Positions 35,565 to 47,508 of a stretch of 64,000 nt of DNA are shown piece by piece (the first letter of the stretch is position 1; every line of letters begins with the position of its first letter). This stretch comes from Talinum fruticosum (taxonomy: Eukaryota > Streptophyta > Magnoliopsida > Caryophyllales > Talinaceae). Made by a program: the position numbers and the translations under genes. Below the pieces are notes generated by a model that was given only the letters and a program-made list of their open reading frames with translations, was not told where the DNA came from and did no database searches. The stretch is taken from positions 434,001-498,000 of the forward strand of contig JAITYX010000084.1 in assembly GCA_021018815.1 (NCBI GenBank). Direction: 5' to 3'.

Positions 35565-38500
35565 TGTAAGACCCGTAATTTTGGGCTTAGGTGGTCTTAC
35601 GAGCTAGAGCTAATTATTTAGCATTGATTAAATAGAGAAGGTCGAGTGACCAAGTTTTATACGTGGTTAGATATTCGTAAATTTATCTCGAGCGAATTAT
35701 TATTAGTCCGCGTATTTATAATTGGTAGAGCGTACTAATTTCTTCCTCCGAATTTTCTGCTGGACTGGCTAAAGAAAAACCCGAGACCGTGTATGCTGCT
35801 TATTTGGGTCTAGTTAAGTTATTGTTTGGGTCTAGTTAAGTTATTGCTTGGGTCTAGTTAAGTTATTGCTTGGCGGAAAAGAAGGAAAGAAGAGCAGGGG
35901 AAATAAAAGAAAGAAAACAAATGGGATTAGTATTATCCTTAAACTAAATGGATTAGAGAGGAAAATTGGGGTCCAATAAGGGCTAAGGACCGAGAGTTTA
36001 ATCGGTGGAAGCTAGAGGAAAGGAAAAGAAAAGGGGAGAGACTCGGGACATAGAGAGAGAGAGTGAGACCGAGCGAGGGAGACGGAGAGAGTGGGAGAGG
36101 GCGAGCCGAGTAGGGGAAGCGATCGGAGGTCGTGGGCTCCACGGCTAGCGGAGGTGAGACGGCAGGCTAGTGCGAGGAACGGCCAAGGCCCAAAGAAGGG
36201 CGAAACTAAGGCCGGGAAAGGGACACGAACTCAAAGGCAGAGAGGGAGGCTGCCGGTGGACGCGAGAACCGTGGCCGGCGATGGCGTCGAGCGTGGAGGA
36301 TGGCTGCGAAATCGCGATTGGTGCGCAAAATAACACCAGCCGGCGGGCAAGGGCGAACGACAAGCAAGGGACGGCGACGAAAGCGAGCAAGAAAGGAGAA
36401 CGGAAGCGAAACAGAAAGGGAAATTGAGGGCAAGCATTAGAGGGAATAAGAAGAAGATTAAGTAGATGGCGAAGGAAGAAGCAGAGAAGCAGAGGCGAGA
36501 ACGAGGGCGGGACGTAGAGTGAGAGGTACAAAGGCGGAACGGGAAGAAGAGGAGGGCAAGGAACCCAATCCGAATTCATCCAAATCATATTACAAATTGT
36601 AAAAATTCGAGGTGGGTAGTCCTATACTTTAAACTATTAGTACTTTCGAAACCAAAATGAATTTATCGTGATTGTTGAATGTGATTGTGAATATTGAACA
36701 TGTATGCTATTGAACGAGTTTAGTAGTTGCTTGAAGGTGGAATTAGGAGTCTTGAGGGGAATTGGTAGTTGTTTAGGCCTGAATTGGAAATCGGGAATTC
36801 AGACGGAGTTAGGCTGCCGGGTGTAGCGAGTCATATCGAGAATTCGGTCGGTTGGGGATGAGTACGTTGTGGTTGGGTATAGATGGAGAACTAGTATCTC
36901 AAGCTGAGCCTTAGAGAATTACTGAAATTACAGCATTACTAATATCGGGAAATAATGAGTGAGGTATAAAGAGGAGTATGAATTCATACCGATGATGCAC
37001 GATTGAGGCACAAAGTGAGAAATGGGTGATTGTCAAATTAATTTAGTTCAAAAGGTGATTAAATCCTCAAGGTTGAACTGAGCGTGAAAGTAAGTAAAGC
37101 TAACAGAAACTAAATAATGAAAAGTGATTAAGAGTTATATAACTAAGGATGGATGAACAAGAGTCGAGTAATGAGATAGAGACATACAATGGGAATTTGA
37201 AGCAGAGAAATGATGACGAGTGGGAATGGTAAGGTTAAGTTGAATTTGGAATCTATTTAAACCTTTAGATGAAATTAAGTTGGAAGATAAGCTTAGCAAA
37301 AAGGAACTTAAGTGACAAAGTGAGATTAGGAGTATATGGCTGAATATGAGCAAAACAAGTTGATTTATAAAGTAAAGACCTAGAATGAAGAATTGAAGCA
37401 AAAACAGGGAGTTGTGAGAAGTTGAGACATAAGCAAACGAAGTGAATTCACCGAGTAGAGACATAGAATGAGGAATTGAAATAAAGACAGAGAATTGTGA
37501 AAAGTTGGGGCGCTGAATTAGGTGATGTCCGCTTGTGGTTATTGTGGCTTAGAAAATGGAAACTAATCGTACTAGAGTGGTGGATTGAGAAATGTATAGT
37601 TGGAAAGAGTTGAGAATGATTGCTTGCATTGAATGGTGGTTATTCGTGTTAAGTGATTTCTTTACGTGATGCTCAAAAGTAGTTTTGAAAGGCGTTTTGT
37701 ATTTTACGTGAAATGATCCTTGAATGCAACTTCTTGTGAACCGCCTTTCAAACGTGAATGTGTTTTAAAGAAGCGAATCTTGTTTACGAAAGTGAACCTT
37801 ATTTGAGAAAGTGAATCGGATTTGAGAAAGTGAATTTAGAAGGGTGACAGGTGTGTCATGCCTTCTACGATGATAAATTGATTGAGATCTTGGTTAGAAA
37901 CCAAGTTTGATAAGTGATTCTGATCACTTCGATTTAAATGAATTATGGGCTAAGATTGTTTAGACCGGAGGAAGGAGGTGGTCATGCGTATCGGGCCACG
38001 GGGTCCATGCATATCGGGATGCCCATCAACCGGAGAGGTTGATTCTTTCCTGATGAGGAAAGCGGAGCCTTCCAGGTATTTGACTAGAGATAGGTCCAGG
38101 AACCTGAGTCGGGGTCGCGCCCCGAGAACCGCCTGGTGCTAGTTCAATCGTCGGAAGCCCCAAAAGAATTTTCGAAAGTATTCGAAAGAAAGTGCGAGAT
38201 GATTCCACCTTGTTTAATGTGATTCCATTCTTAAAATGATTGCAAATCGTGCTTCCAAATGATTAAAGTGTCATGAGCTTTATGTTGCGAATGATTTCAA
38301 GAAATTTCATTGAAAAGTATATAGATTTGTATTATATTATTATGCTTTCGCTGATTTCATTATTATGAGTAATATGTGTAAAGAATTTTTATTTTAGGGG
38401 TACGGGACTTCGGTGAGCCCGTGGTTTATTGCTCACCCCCACAAATTCCCCCTTCCGAGTGTTGCGAGTGCATTCTCGAGTGTGTGTGTTGCTTAGCTTA

Positions 38501-38950
38501 TTCCGGACCTCGTTGATTGCCGTTTGCTAGTTGCTGCGCGATTTGAATCGCGAATGTGCATTTCTTATGTTTCTAAGTATTGTACTTGTAATTTAGTTCA
38601 TGTAGTTTGTACCATATGTATAGTAAACCCTTTCGGATTGCTTGTAAGTTTTATCGCATGATTGGTTGGACTCCGACGTGTGGCCGTTGAGTTGTATACT
38701 CCGAGCGGGTGGCTCGTTGAGTTATGTTATGCTTTTTATGCAGGATTTTAAAGTTTTAAGCCTATGGGATAGTTCACACTACAAACATAGCTCTGCCGAA
38801 ATTTTAAGAAATCTCATATTCTTTTGGAAAACCACTCTTATTATCTTTAAGTTGAGTTTAGACAGCCAAACCAACACCGGAAAGAGCCTTGGGAGTTCCT
38901 TTAAGGAACTCGGCGATGTAATACTCCCGGGGGTGTTTTGGGGTGTTACA
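35565..38950 (+). mobile_element. Solo LTR, Ty3/gypsy Tekay-like (3386 bp)
   Basis: Starts TGTAAGACCCG and ends GGGGTGTTACA, with a perfect ATTAT target-site duplication (35560-35564 and 38951-38955). It contains no PBS, PPT or gag/pol sequence. Length, ends and a stretch with GAGCCCGTGGTTTATTGCTC near 38415 fit Tekay-type chromovirus LTRs. It holds a GC- and purine-rich zone (36000-36560) and a three-copy 22-bp tandem repeat at about 35805-35870. A solo LTR forms when the two LTRs of an element recombine. Confidence 0.85.
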
Positions 38951-39274
38951 ATTATTTGACTAGATCAAGTTGTCATACTCGATATTTTACTCTCTCTCTA
39001 ACTTGATCGGTTTACGATTGACTCAAGATAGAATTTGAGTATATTGAATATTAGACTCAGAATAATTCCATTCTTTTAGGATAAAGATAATTAAGCATTT
39101 AATTACTCGGATTTAATTATTATATGTGCCTAATCTTGAACCAAAGTATTGTACTTTGAGAACCTATGTGGTTTGCTTTTGTAGGTTATTCAAATGAGGC
39201 TAATCTATTTTTGAATTACAAAAGCAACTAGCTTCTAGCCGTTAACCACCAGTAGACAAGTTTTAGGTACTTCT

Positions 39275-40523
39275 TGATGGAAAGTGGATAGCCGTAGACT
39301 ATGGACCGAAGGCAAGTCATCGAACGAGATCAAGCACACATGAAAATCAACTAGCCACACTTGAATTTCCTTTGTTTATTTTTGAACCCGGAGGATAAAA
39401 TGTCAAGAGTTTGGTCTTTCATGATTTCATGCTCATAAATAAAAGCTCATCCGAGGAGCCAAGTAAGATAGCCCAAAAGAATCAAGCTAGCCAAATTCTC
39501 CACGTTGAAGCAAGATGAGATTAGCCTTGTCAAAACCGTGAAGTGTCATTTGAACATAAATAATTTGATGCATGTTCTGGCCGGTCCAAGGGATAATTTG
39601 CTGCATGTTCTGGCCGGTCCAAAAGAGCCTAAGGTCACACGCCTAAGGAGAGCACTCAAGGGAGCCTAAAGGGGAGCATTCTAGAAGCACTCACCATGAT
39701 GGAAGATGGTTTGTTAGAAGCTTGCAAAAGGGAAAACAAACCATGGCCACATGTTCCCAATTCACCAAATGCTTGGCTAGAGTTCATCCTAGCTTAACTT
39801 GGAGAGGAGGAAAGCATCTTTATTATTTTTAGATTTAATTTTCAGCTTAGCTAAATGTTATTTTGTTGCTTATAAATTCAGCAAGCCTAGCTCATGTAAA
39901 GACACCCTTGATGAATATATGAATTTGAGCTTTGCTCTTGAGATGGATTTCTCAACCTTTTGAATCCTCAAAGCTGTATCCTAGGTTGGCATCTAGGTGG
40001 TGTCCTTTGAGTCACTTAAGTCCCGGTGGTGTTTCTGTATCCGGATCGCTTAGGTGCGCCCCTTGATTCACTCGGTGGTGTTTACGTATCCGAGCTTGAG
40101 TCAAGGTACTATCCAGCGACTTTGCCATTCCATATCTCACAATCTACCCAGCCATTTCACTCCAAATTTTAACCACAATCCTTCCAGCAAGTCTACTTCC
40201 ATCCCTCCAATTCTCAGCTCCATCCAAGAACCCCTCCGTCCTCCACACCAAAACCAAACAAAGGGTATCAACCTGTACGTCCAGCCAGCAGCACCAACTT
40301 CTGGCTATTTGTTCAGGTAGTTCCCCTTATCCAAAATTCACGAAACTTGGCCACAACCTTCCTCCATCAGTTACCTCACTCCCCTCCAAGTTTCGTCCAA
40401 ATCCAAGAACATTTACCCCTCTTTTCACCCTTTTCCCCGAACCGCACCTGCAGGTCCTAATCTGCCCGGTTGTGTGTTTTGCGGTTTTTCCATCTTTTTC
40501 TTTGCTTCCGCCACTACACATCA
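39275..40523 (+). mobile_element. Solo LTR (1249 bp), probably copia
   Basis: Ends TGATG...CATCA form a perfect 5-bp inverted repeat, flanked by the duplication CTTCT (39270-39274 and 40524-40528). No coding content. A 20-bp unit (GCATGTTCTGGCCGGTCCAA) occurs twice near 39572-39625, and a TATA-like CTTATAAATTC lies near 39870. The orientation is chosen by that TATA and is not certain. Confidence 0.8.
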
Positions 40524-40943
40524 CTTCTGGACAAGGCTCAGACACCATGTCAGGGTTATTTGTTTCCAAAAATGGAAAATTCCAACTCTAGGCCTAATGG
40601 TCTGTTTCCACAACAATTTTCAGCCACCACCAAGTTATTGGACCATCTTTTGGAGCCAAGAGTCATTGCACAACCTTCACATCCCAACGGATCTTTAGTG
40701 AGTGACTCGGAATAGTCGTTATAACGGCTAGTGAAAACTTCAGTCCAAACAAGCCTCAACGGTCACTCTGCTTGGGTGTCGATAAATACAAGCCACTTTA
40801 CAAGACTTGAAGGTTGCCGGAATTAATGTTGAACCTATTATCGGATTCATTCTTACTCAATCTTCTACTTACAACTCCAATTATGTATTTAATATTCTCC
40901 GAGTTATAAAGAAAGTCTTGTAATCAATTACATACTTCTCTTC

Positions 40944-41045
40944 CTTTGTGAATTCTTTTATTTAAAATGCGATATGCTTTATTATGAGATGAGCAACCAA
41001 GAAAAAGAAAGTCTTGTAATCAAGTAGATACAGATTTGATGTCCG
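40944..41045. other. Mosaic junction between LTR C' and element D
   Basis: In order: LTR sequence to about 40950; about 60 bases matching integrase/RT-linker sequence of the SIRE type (as at 29895-29950, minus); a second short piece of LTR (GAAAGTCTTGTAATCAAGTA); then third-ORF 3' flank of element D from about 41036. Details are in the findings. Confidence 0.7.
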
Positions 41046-41086
41046 GAAAAAAAAAGAAACAAAACATGAAAAACGAGAAAAGAAAA

Positions 41087-42685
41087 CTAAGACGGAGGAG
41101 ATGGAGCGGTCCGAATGGAAGATGAAGGGGGACTAGTGCTCCTGCGCTGATAAGATCTTGAAGATGTAGTTGAGCGCGGCGGTGGCAGCACTAGGATCTC
41201 CGGCATCGGCTCAGGTCCGAGTGGCCGACTCGGAACGAGGTCGTCCGGAGGCTCATCCTCCCGGAACTCGACTGCTGGAGGTGTGTGCTCGGGCGACCAG
41301 CCTACCGACTAACCACGGTCGGCAAGATCATCCGACCCACTCGGACTACTATCCGAGTTGATCATCTCCGGTTGAGGTTACGGAGCACTTGGACCCTCTG
41401 TTGTTGCTTGCTCCTTGTTCTTCTTGTTTCTCCCCGCCTCGGATGGACTCGCCTCGGCCACAGGCGTCTCTTCTTCTCCTTCTTCGCTTCTTCTTCCTCT
41501 TCGAGGAAGATTTGGTCGGACTCGAGGATTCCTCGAAGTGTCCGAGTTGACAAGATCCCGAGCCTCCTTGGATCACCTCTCCTGAACAAGCTCGATCGGC
41601 TCCCTTTGCTCCTTAACCAGGCCATTCATCTCGAGGAGCACATCCTGCTACTCTCGGATCTGCGATTGGGCATGTTTTCGGTTAATGGTCATAGAGCGAA
41701 GGACGAGTCTTCAATGACCGGAAGATGTCCTTGAACTCAATGGACATCGAGGAGATCTTGTCCATGATAGCAGTGGACCGAGCGGAAGAGATGATATGAG
41801 AAACACCGAGGTGGAGGCACCACCAGGTGGAGGAGGTAAAGAGAGAGGGGGACTAAGTAGGAGTCCGAGGCGGAGAAAGTGGCCTCAGTTCGAGCTATGG
41901 ACCCGGACACCCGGTTGGGTTTCCTAGTATCCATACCCAAGATGTTCCTTTTTGCCAACTATCGTGGCAGCCTCGAAACCGCGTTAGGATCCGAGGGAAG
42001 AGGGACTTTGAAATGTTTGAAGATGAGAGTGAGAAGAGCCCCGAAAGGAAGAGGGGTTGTCTTCTTATTCTTAGTCCGAGCCAGCACAGCTGCCATTTAC
42101 TCGATTATTGCGGGAAAGAGGTCTACTTTGTAGCCCTCTAGAATATCGAACAGAGCTTTGAGATGCTTGGAGTTTGGGTTCTCCTTACTATAATGCTTTG
42201 TGAGAAGAAGGTTCTCATCGGCAGGAAACACATAAGACGAGCTTCGATTTTAGTTGGGTCACAAAGAAGTTTTTGCGTGACCTAGGGACTTCTTTAGCGT
42301 ACTTATCAAAGAAGTCGTCGGCAACCTCGTTGAAAGGTATGGGGTTGCTGCTCAAGAAAAGAGAAGATACTTTGAAAAGACGGTGGAGGAGGGAAGTATT
42401 GATGCAAATGGTGATGTCTCGAACTGCAGTGCTGAGGATACCCTCGGATCTAGAAAGACGAGTTACGGGTAGATGAAATCACTAAAACAGAGGAAACTGT
42501 AAACCCTTGTGGACTTAATGTGAGGCAACCACAAAACTTTTTGTGGTTGGAAACAATTTATCATCTAGCGTGAGATGTTGGGTGACAAGAGGTTTAGAAG
42601 GATTGGAGTGGCCTTCCGGCTTTTTGTGTGAGGTTTCTTGGTGGCGAGAACTAAGAAAATTAGGGTGGGAACCTCTTTTCGGCAT
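41087..42685 (-). pseudogene. Third ORF of element D
   Basis: The start codon at 42685 (minus) opens MPKRGSHPNFLSS, then LDDKLFPTTKSFVV. Blocks shared with E and B follow: the PELVS-type region near 42470, the YQETQPGVRVHS-type block near 41900, the EEEEEAKKEKKRR region near 41500, and the tail LPPPRSTTSSRSYQRR. The stop is at 41087-41089. About 1.6 kb, the same length as in E. It has several frameshifts. Function unknown. Confidence 0.7.
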
Positions 42686-42949
42686 GATTGTTGTTGAAAA
42701 GAGAGGAAGGAGATGAACTTTTGAGAGAGAGAGGAAGAAGAGAGAGAGAGAGAAAGCTCGAGGAGAGTGAAAAAGAAAAGAGTAGAAGAAGAGAGAGGCT
42801 GAGAGCAACAAAGCTTACTTGAGATGTTCTTCACTAAGCTTGAGATCACCGAGCGTTGCTTTGATTGAAGAGAGCTTGTTCACGAAGATTTAATTGTGAG
42901 AGTGAAAGTAAGAGAAGAGTAAAGTAGTGAAATGAATGAAAATAAGCGG

Positions 42950-42957
42950 TATTTATA
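42950..42957 (-). promoter_or_regulatory. Internal TATA box before third ORF of D
   Basis: TATAAATA on the minus strand, 265 bp before the third-ORF ATG. Confidence 0.6.
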
Positions 42958-43359
42958 GAGAAGTAAGCATCCTTCCGTATCCGTTCCGACTCGGCTCTTC
43001 GCGGTCACTTCGACCGGTGTGATTGTTCTCTTCTCTAACGGTTAGAATTCCGAGCAATTGTCTCCCAATGGCTATTTCTCCGATCACAGCAGCGAGAGAG
43101 AGAGAGAGAAAAAGAAAGATTTTTAAAATAAATTCCGAAATTTTCAACTTGTCTAGAGATGATTTCGAAGTTTGAAGTCCATTTTTCTCAAAATCCGAGT
43201 TTGACTCAGCTAAGTTTACGAGTGACTCTGAAACCGCAAACAAATAATAACTCTTATCTCAGTATCATTGGTTCAACTAAACTAATAACTTATTAAATAA
43301 AGTAAGCAAACAACACATAATCATGCGAGAGAATTTTCACACGTGAAAAGCACATAATT

Positions 43360-44060
43360 ATACGTTTATCATACCAAGCTCATTCCTACTAAAGCAAAGC
43401 CGATCCTTACTAAGTGGCTTAGTAAAGATATCGATTAATTGAAGATTTCTAAGAATGAATTCAAGTTCAATATCACCATTCTCAAAATGGTCTCTTAAGA
43501 AATGATACCGACCTCAATATGTTTTGTCTTTGAATGCTTGAACTGGATTCTTGGTGATGCTGAGCGCACTCGATTATCACACTTGATTGGAATTAATTTG
43601 AATGTAAGTCTAAGATCTCTCAAGTGTTGCTTTATCCATAAGATCCGAGCACAGACATGCCCCAGCTGTAATATACTCAACTTCGGCAGTTCATAGAGCT
43701 ACTGAATTTTGCTTCTTTGAGTGCCAAGATATCGAGGATTGACCTAGAAGCCGGCAGGCTCCTGAGGTGCTCTTCCTATCAACTATGTACCCAGCATAAT
43801 CAGCATCCGAGTATCCAGGTGAGAGTCGGTTCCGAGTCTACGGAGTACCATAGACCTAAATTCGAGTTCGTGTGAGATATCTAAATATTCTCTTCACCGC
43901 AGTGAGATGTGATTCCTTAGGATTAGCTTGAAATCTTGCACACAGGCAGACACTAAACATTATTTCTGGCCTACTGGAAGTAAGATATAGCAAAGATCCA
44001 ATCATACCTCGATAGAGTTTCGATCTACTACTTTACCTTTTTCGTCCGAGTCCAGTTTTA
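43360..44060 (-). pseudogene. pol: RNase H of element D
   Basis: The minus strand shows KSTKHIEV-type and CDNRVRSASPRIQFKHSKTK sequence (43495-43680), the LADIFTKPLS end near 43410, and the frame with YSDADYAGY near 43800. Copia RNase H in pieces. The coding end near 43370 matches the pol end of E. Spacer 42686-43359 has no gene apart from the TATA box and a short GA tract. Confidence 0.8.
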
Positions 44061-44066
44061 TCGTTG

Positions 44067-44870
44067 CTACTCATGGGGGTTGCTTGCATGCTTTGCATCT
44101 TGAAGTTTGTACTTCTTTAGTAGCTCCTTGGTGTACTTTGATTGATTGACATATATTCCATCTCTATCTTGCTTGATTTGTAGGCCAAGGAAGAAATTGA
44201 GTTCTCCCATCATACTCATTTGAAATTCCTGTCTCATTAACTTAGAAAATTCTCGACACGGAATTTTGTTCGTAGCTCCAAAAATTATGTCATCAACATA
44301 TATTTGAGCAATCAGAAAGTCTTTCCCCTTGGTTTTTATAAAGAGAGTCTTGTCAAGCTGACCTCTCCTAAAATCATTTTGAACCAAGAAATTGCTCAGT
44401 CTTTCATACCAAGCTCGGGAGCTTGTTTAAGACCATAGAGAGCTTTTTGCGGTTTAAAAACATGATTTGGAAATTCCGAGTTTTCAAATCCAGGGGTTGC
44501 TCAACATAGACTTCCTCTTCAATAAAACCATTGAGAAATGCACATTTCACATCCATTTGATACAAATTGATATTCATGTTAGATGCAAATGCCAATAAAA
44601 TTCTAATGGCTTTAATTCTGCTACAGTACAATGGTTTCCCCACAATCAATCCCTTCTTCTTGATTGTAACCTTAAGCCACAAGTCTAGCCTTATTTCGAC
44701 TACCAACCCACCTTCATCCAGTTTGTTATTGAAAACCCATTTGATTCCTATGACTGGGTTGTCGGAAGGTCGTTTGGTCGGACTCTAAACTTGGTTTCTT
44801 TCAAATTGATTAAGTTCCTCTTGCATGGCCTCTACCCATTCAGGGCCTCTAGTGCATTTCTGGGTTCGAG
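44067..44870 (-). pseudogene. pol: Reverse transcriptase of element D
   Basis: Minus-strand blocks: GIKWVFNNKLDEGGLVVEI, ILLAFASNMNINLYQMDVKC, AFLNGFIEEEVYVEQPLDLK, then FLIAQIYVDDIIFGATNKIP with YVDD intact, MSMMGELNFFLGLQIKQDRD and YTKELLKKYKLQDAKHA (44067-44387 in one frame). A frameshift near 44400 separates the two halves. Confidence 0.87.
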
Positions 44871-45129
44871 TTAATGATATGAATGTAATGAATGCACATA
44901 GATTTTGAAGAGAGGAACGAGTTCCTACCCCACTGTTGATGTCGGATATGATGTTTTCTAGTGGGTGGCTAGAAGCATACTTGAAAGCTCTACACTGTTC
45001 TTTGGTTCACCACATCCGTAGGTTGAATTGGTTGATCTGCGAAGTCCGTTCCGAGTGAGTTTGTTCATCAGATTGTCCTTCAACATTCCGAGCTGGTTCT
45101 TGAGTTGTCTCATTCCGAGTCACTTCGTT

Positions 45130-46120
45130 CTAAGCGACTTCATTCCGAGTGCCATGGATTTGATTCTTGATGAGCTCATTTTCATCACGATCATCATCTC
45201 TACTGAGCTTTAGGTCCGAGAATGATGACTCACTTGGTTTTTCCTGTTCAATCTCATCAAACACAACGTGGATGCTTTCTTCCACTTTGTTAGTTCTTTT
45301 GTTGAAAATGCGATAAGCTTTGCTCTGAGATGAATAACCAAGAAAAATACCTTCGTCTAACCGAGCATCAAACTTGATCAAGTGATCCTTACCATTGTTG
45401 TGAACAAAGCACTTACATCTAAAGGGTCTGAAGTAGGAAATATTGGGTTTCTTCCCTTTGTAGAGCTCGTATGGTGTTTTCTTCATGGTATGGGTCCGAT
45501 GAGGCATCTCTTCAAAGTGTAGTTAGGCTGTGTTGATCGCCCTGACCCATAAATAGTAGGGTAGATTGTGTTCAATCATCATAGTCCTTGCTATTTCTTC
45601 AAGAGTTCTGTTCTTTCTCTCCACCACTCCATTTTGTTGAGGAGTTCTTGGTGTTGAGAAGTTGTGAGAGATATCATTTTTATCACAAAACTCTACAAAC
45701 TCTCGGTAGTCGAACTCCCTTCCATGGTCAATTCAAATTCTCCGGATCCGAGTCCGAGACTCAACTTGGATTTTTCTGTAGAGCTTGCTAAGCTCTTTAA
45801 AGGCTTCATTTTTATGCTTAAGAAAACACACCTAGGTAAATCCTGAGTAATTATCAACAATAACAAGCACATATGATTTACCTCCGAGACTCTTGACGAG
45901 GATTTCACCACATAAATCCATATGCAACATTTCAAGCACTTTGGATGTGGAAACAGTTTTCAGAGATTTGAAAGATGATCCGACTTGTTTCCCTTTTGTG
46001 CATGCTTCACACATTTTATCTTTCTTAAATGCACAATTAGGCAATTCTCCGACTACACCATGGGATGCAAGTTTCTTAATGGTATGCATGCTAACATGAC
46101 ATAGTCTACGATGCCATGCC
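45130..46120 (-). pseudogene. pol: Integrase of element D
   Basis: The minus strand gives the zinc-binding end CAFKKDKMCEACTKGKQVGS, VLEMLHMDLCGEILVKSLGG with VDNYSGFT (45832-46089), frameshifted middle blocks, and PYELYKGKKPNISYFRPFRC, then FVHNNGKDHLIKF, DEGIFLGYSS and RIFNKRTNKVEESIHVVFDE (45130-45507). This is the complete domain order in at least three frames. Confidence 0.87.
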
Positions 46121-46129
46121 CATGAATCA

Positions 46130-46445
46130 TCATGAAGAGATCCTTTTAAACATGATAAGTTCTAACTCGGGTCGAAAGAGGAATAGTCTAAGTGTTACTT
46201 GATCTCTTACCCGAGAGCTTGATCTCTTTGGTAGCATCATCGAAATATAGCAATTGGTCCGAGTGAATCTTACCTCTTGACCTTTATAACATAGTTGAGA
46301 GATGCTTAGCAAGTTGTACTTTAACCCTTTGACAAGGTATACTGGGCTGACCAGATTGCTTCCTTTGCCAATCTTGCCAATCCCAATTATCTTGCCTTTG
46401 CTTGTCATCCCCAAATGTGACTTTTCCTCCTTTGTAGTCCTCTAA
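46130..46445 (-). pseudogene. pol: Protease C-terminal part of element D
   Basis: Keeps KGGKVTFGD, GKIIGIGKIGKGSNLVSPVY and LVKGLKYNLLSISQLC. The catalytic block is absent. The sequence jumps to just after the gag knuckle at about 46470, and a 15-bp direct repeat (TCCTTTGTAGTCCTC at 46428-46442 and 46468-46482) sits at the junction. Confidence 0.8.
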
Positions 46446-46463
46446 CTCAAAAAAGAGTCTTTC

Positions 46464-47447
46464 TTAGTCCTTTGTAGTCCTCCTTCTGTCCCTCTTTCTC
46501 TTGAGACAGTCCTTGACTATGTATTCCTTACTACCACATTCAAAACAGACCGAGTTCTTAATCATAGATAACTTTGAAGGGGAAGAGTGTTTACCTTTTC
46601 TATCCTTCTTGTCTTTCTTATAGAACTCTTCTCTTGGCTTCTTATCCCATCTCTTGTGCTTCATTATTCTCTTGAAGCCTCTAGCGATAAGTAGCATGGG
46701 ATCCTCTTCTAAGTCAGAAGAACTCAGATTTGCTTCTCTAGTTTCCGAGGCTTTCGGTGCAATGTTCTTTTTGGTGTCGACCTCTGCATCCTCCTCTTCC
46801 GAGTGGATCTAATGGGTGAGAAGCTTCCCAATGAGTTTGTCCGGCTTCAGTAGAGACAAGTTCTGAGCCTCTTCTATAGTCTGTTACCTTGGGACCCCAT
46901 CTTCTCTTAGGTAGGCTTCCGAGTATCTTTCTGCATATTTCCTCATGGGAAATCTTTTTACCCAGTGATTTGAGATTGTTGGTAATCTCGGTGAAGCCGA
47001 TGAACAATTGAGTGATGTTTTCTTCGGCTCCATCTTGAACAACTCATACTTGTGAAGATATTGGCTTATCTTTGCTTGTTTGACCTGGCTTGTACCTTCA
47101 TAAGTATTGACCGAGTGTGTCCCATACTTCTTTGGCCGTGTCACGGACGGACACTCGGTTGTACTCTTACGAGCCGATGGCGCACATCAGAATGTTCATC
47201 GCCTTTTCTTTCCGAACTTTTCTGTTTCTCCAGTAGTGAACTCAGCCTTTGTCTTGGGCATGAGTCTTGTTTCTTCGGTCTTCATGGGAATGTAGTTGCC
47301 TACTTATATGATGTTCCGGACATCCTCATCATGATCTAGTAGGAAACATTCCATGAGCTTCTTCTAGTGCACAAAGTTAGATACTTTGAACTGTGGTGGT
47401 CTCGTTGGAAGATTTTCCTTCATCAAACTCTCCGTTGTTCCGAGCCA
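46464..47447 (-). pseudogene. gag: Gag of element D, C-terminally truncated
   Basis: The start codon is at 47445-47447 on the minus strand. Blocks: NTYEGTSQVKQAKISQYLHK and YELFKMEPKKTS (near 47050), then a lysine-rich part and the knuckle CFECGSKEYIVKDCLK, in which the His is Tyr. The acidic and coiled-coil end of gag seen in B and E is deleted. Confidence 0.82.
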
Positions 47448-47492
47448 TTTGATCTTTAGACCTTTGGATGGTTAGATCCTTTCCGAAAGGCT

Positions 47493-47508
47493 TGGCTCTA
47501 ATACCAAT
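47493..47508 (-). other. Primer binding site of element D
   Basis: The minus strand reads ATTGGTATTAGAGCC after the LTR, one base from the initiator-Met-tRNA complement. Confidence 0.88.

Larger units (their letters stand above)
35275..40955 (+). repeat. LTR C' (SIRE type), in three pieces
   Basis: The pieces 35275-35564, 38951-39274 and 40524-40955 together match the LTR at 49427-50460 in order. The start TGAAGACTCAGG abuts the same PMD base as in the 49427 copy. Two solo LTRs interrupt it. It ends before the family LTR terminus, at the mosaic junction near 40945. Confidence 0.85.

Noticed and set aside
35805..35873. Three-copy 22-bp repeat as part of a CRISPR array or satellite
   Set aside because: The copies are contiguous without spacers and only three in number; a simple local tandem duplication in an LTR.
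36145..36588. Open frame of 147 codons rich in Ser, Leu and Pro inside the solo LTR, with overlapping frames on both strands
   Set aside because: The region is GC- and purine-biased low-complexity sequence within an LTR. All frames are similarly open and none shows a domain.
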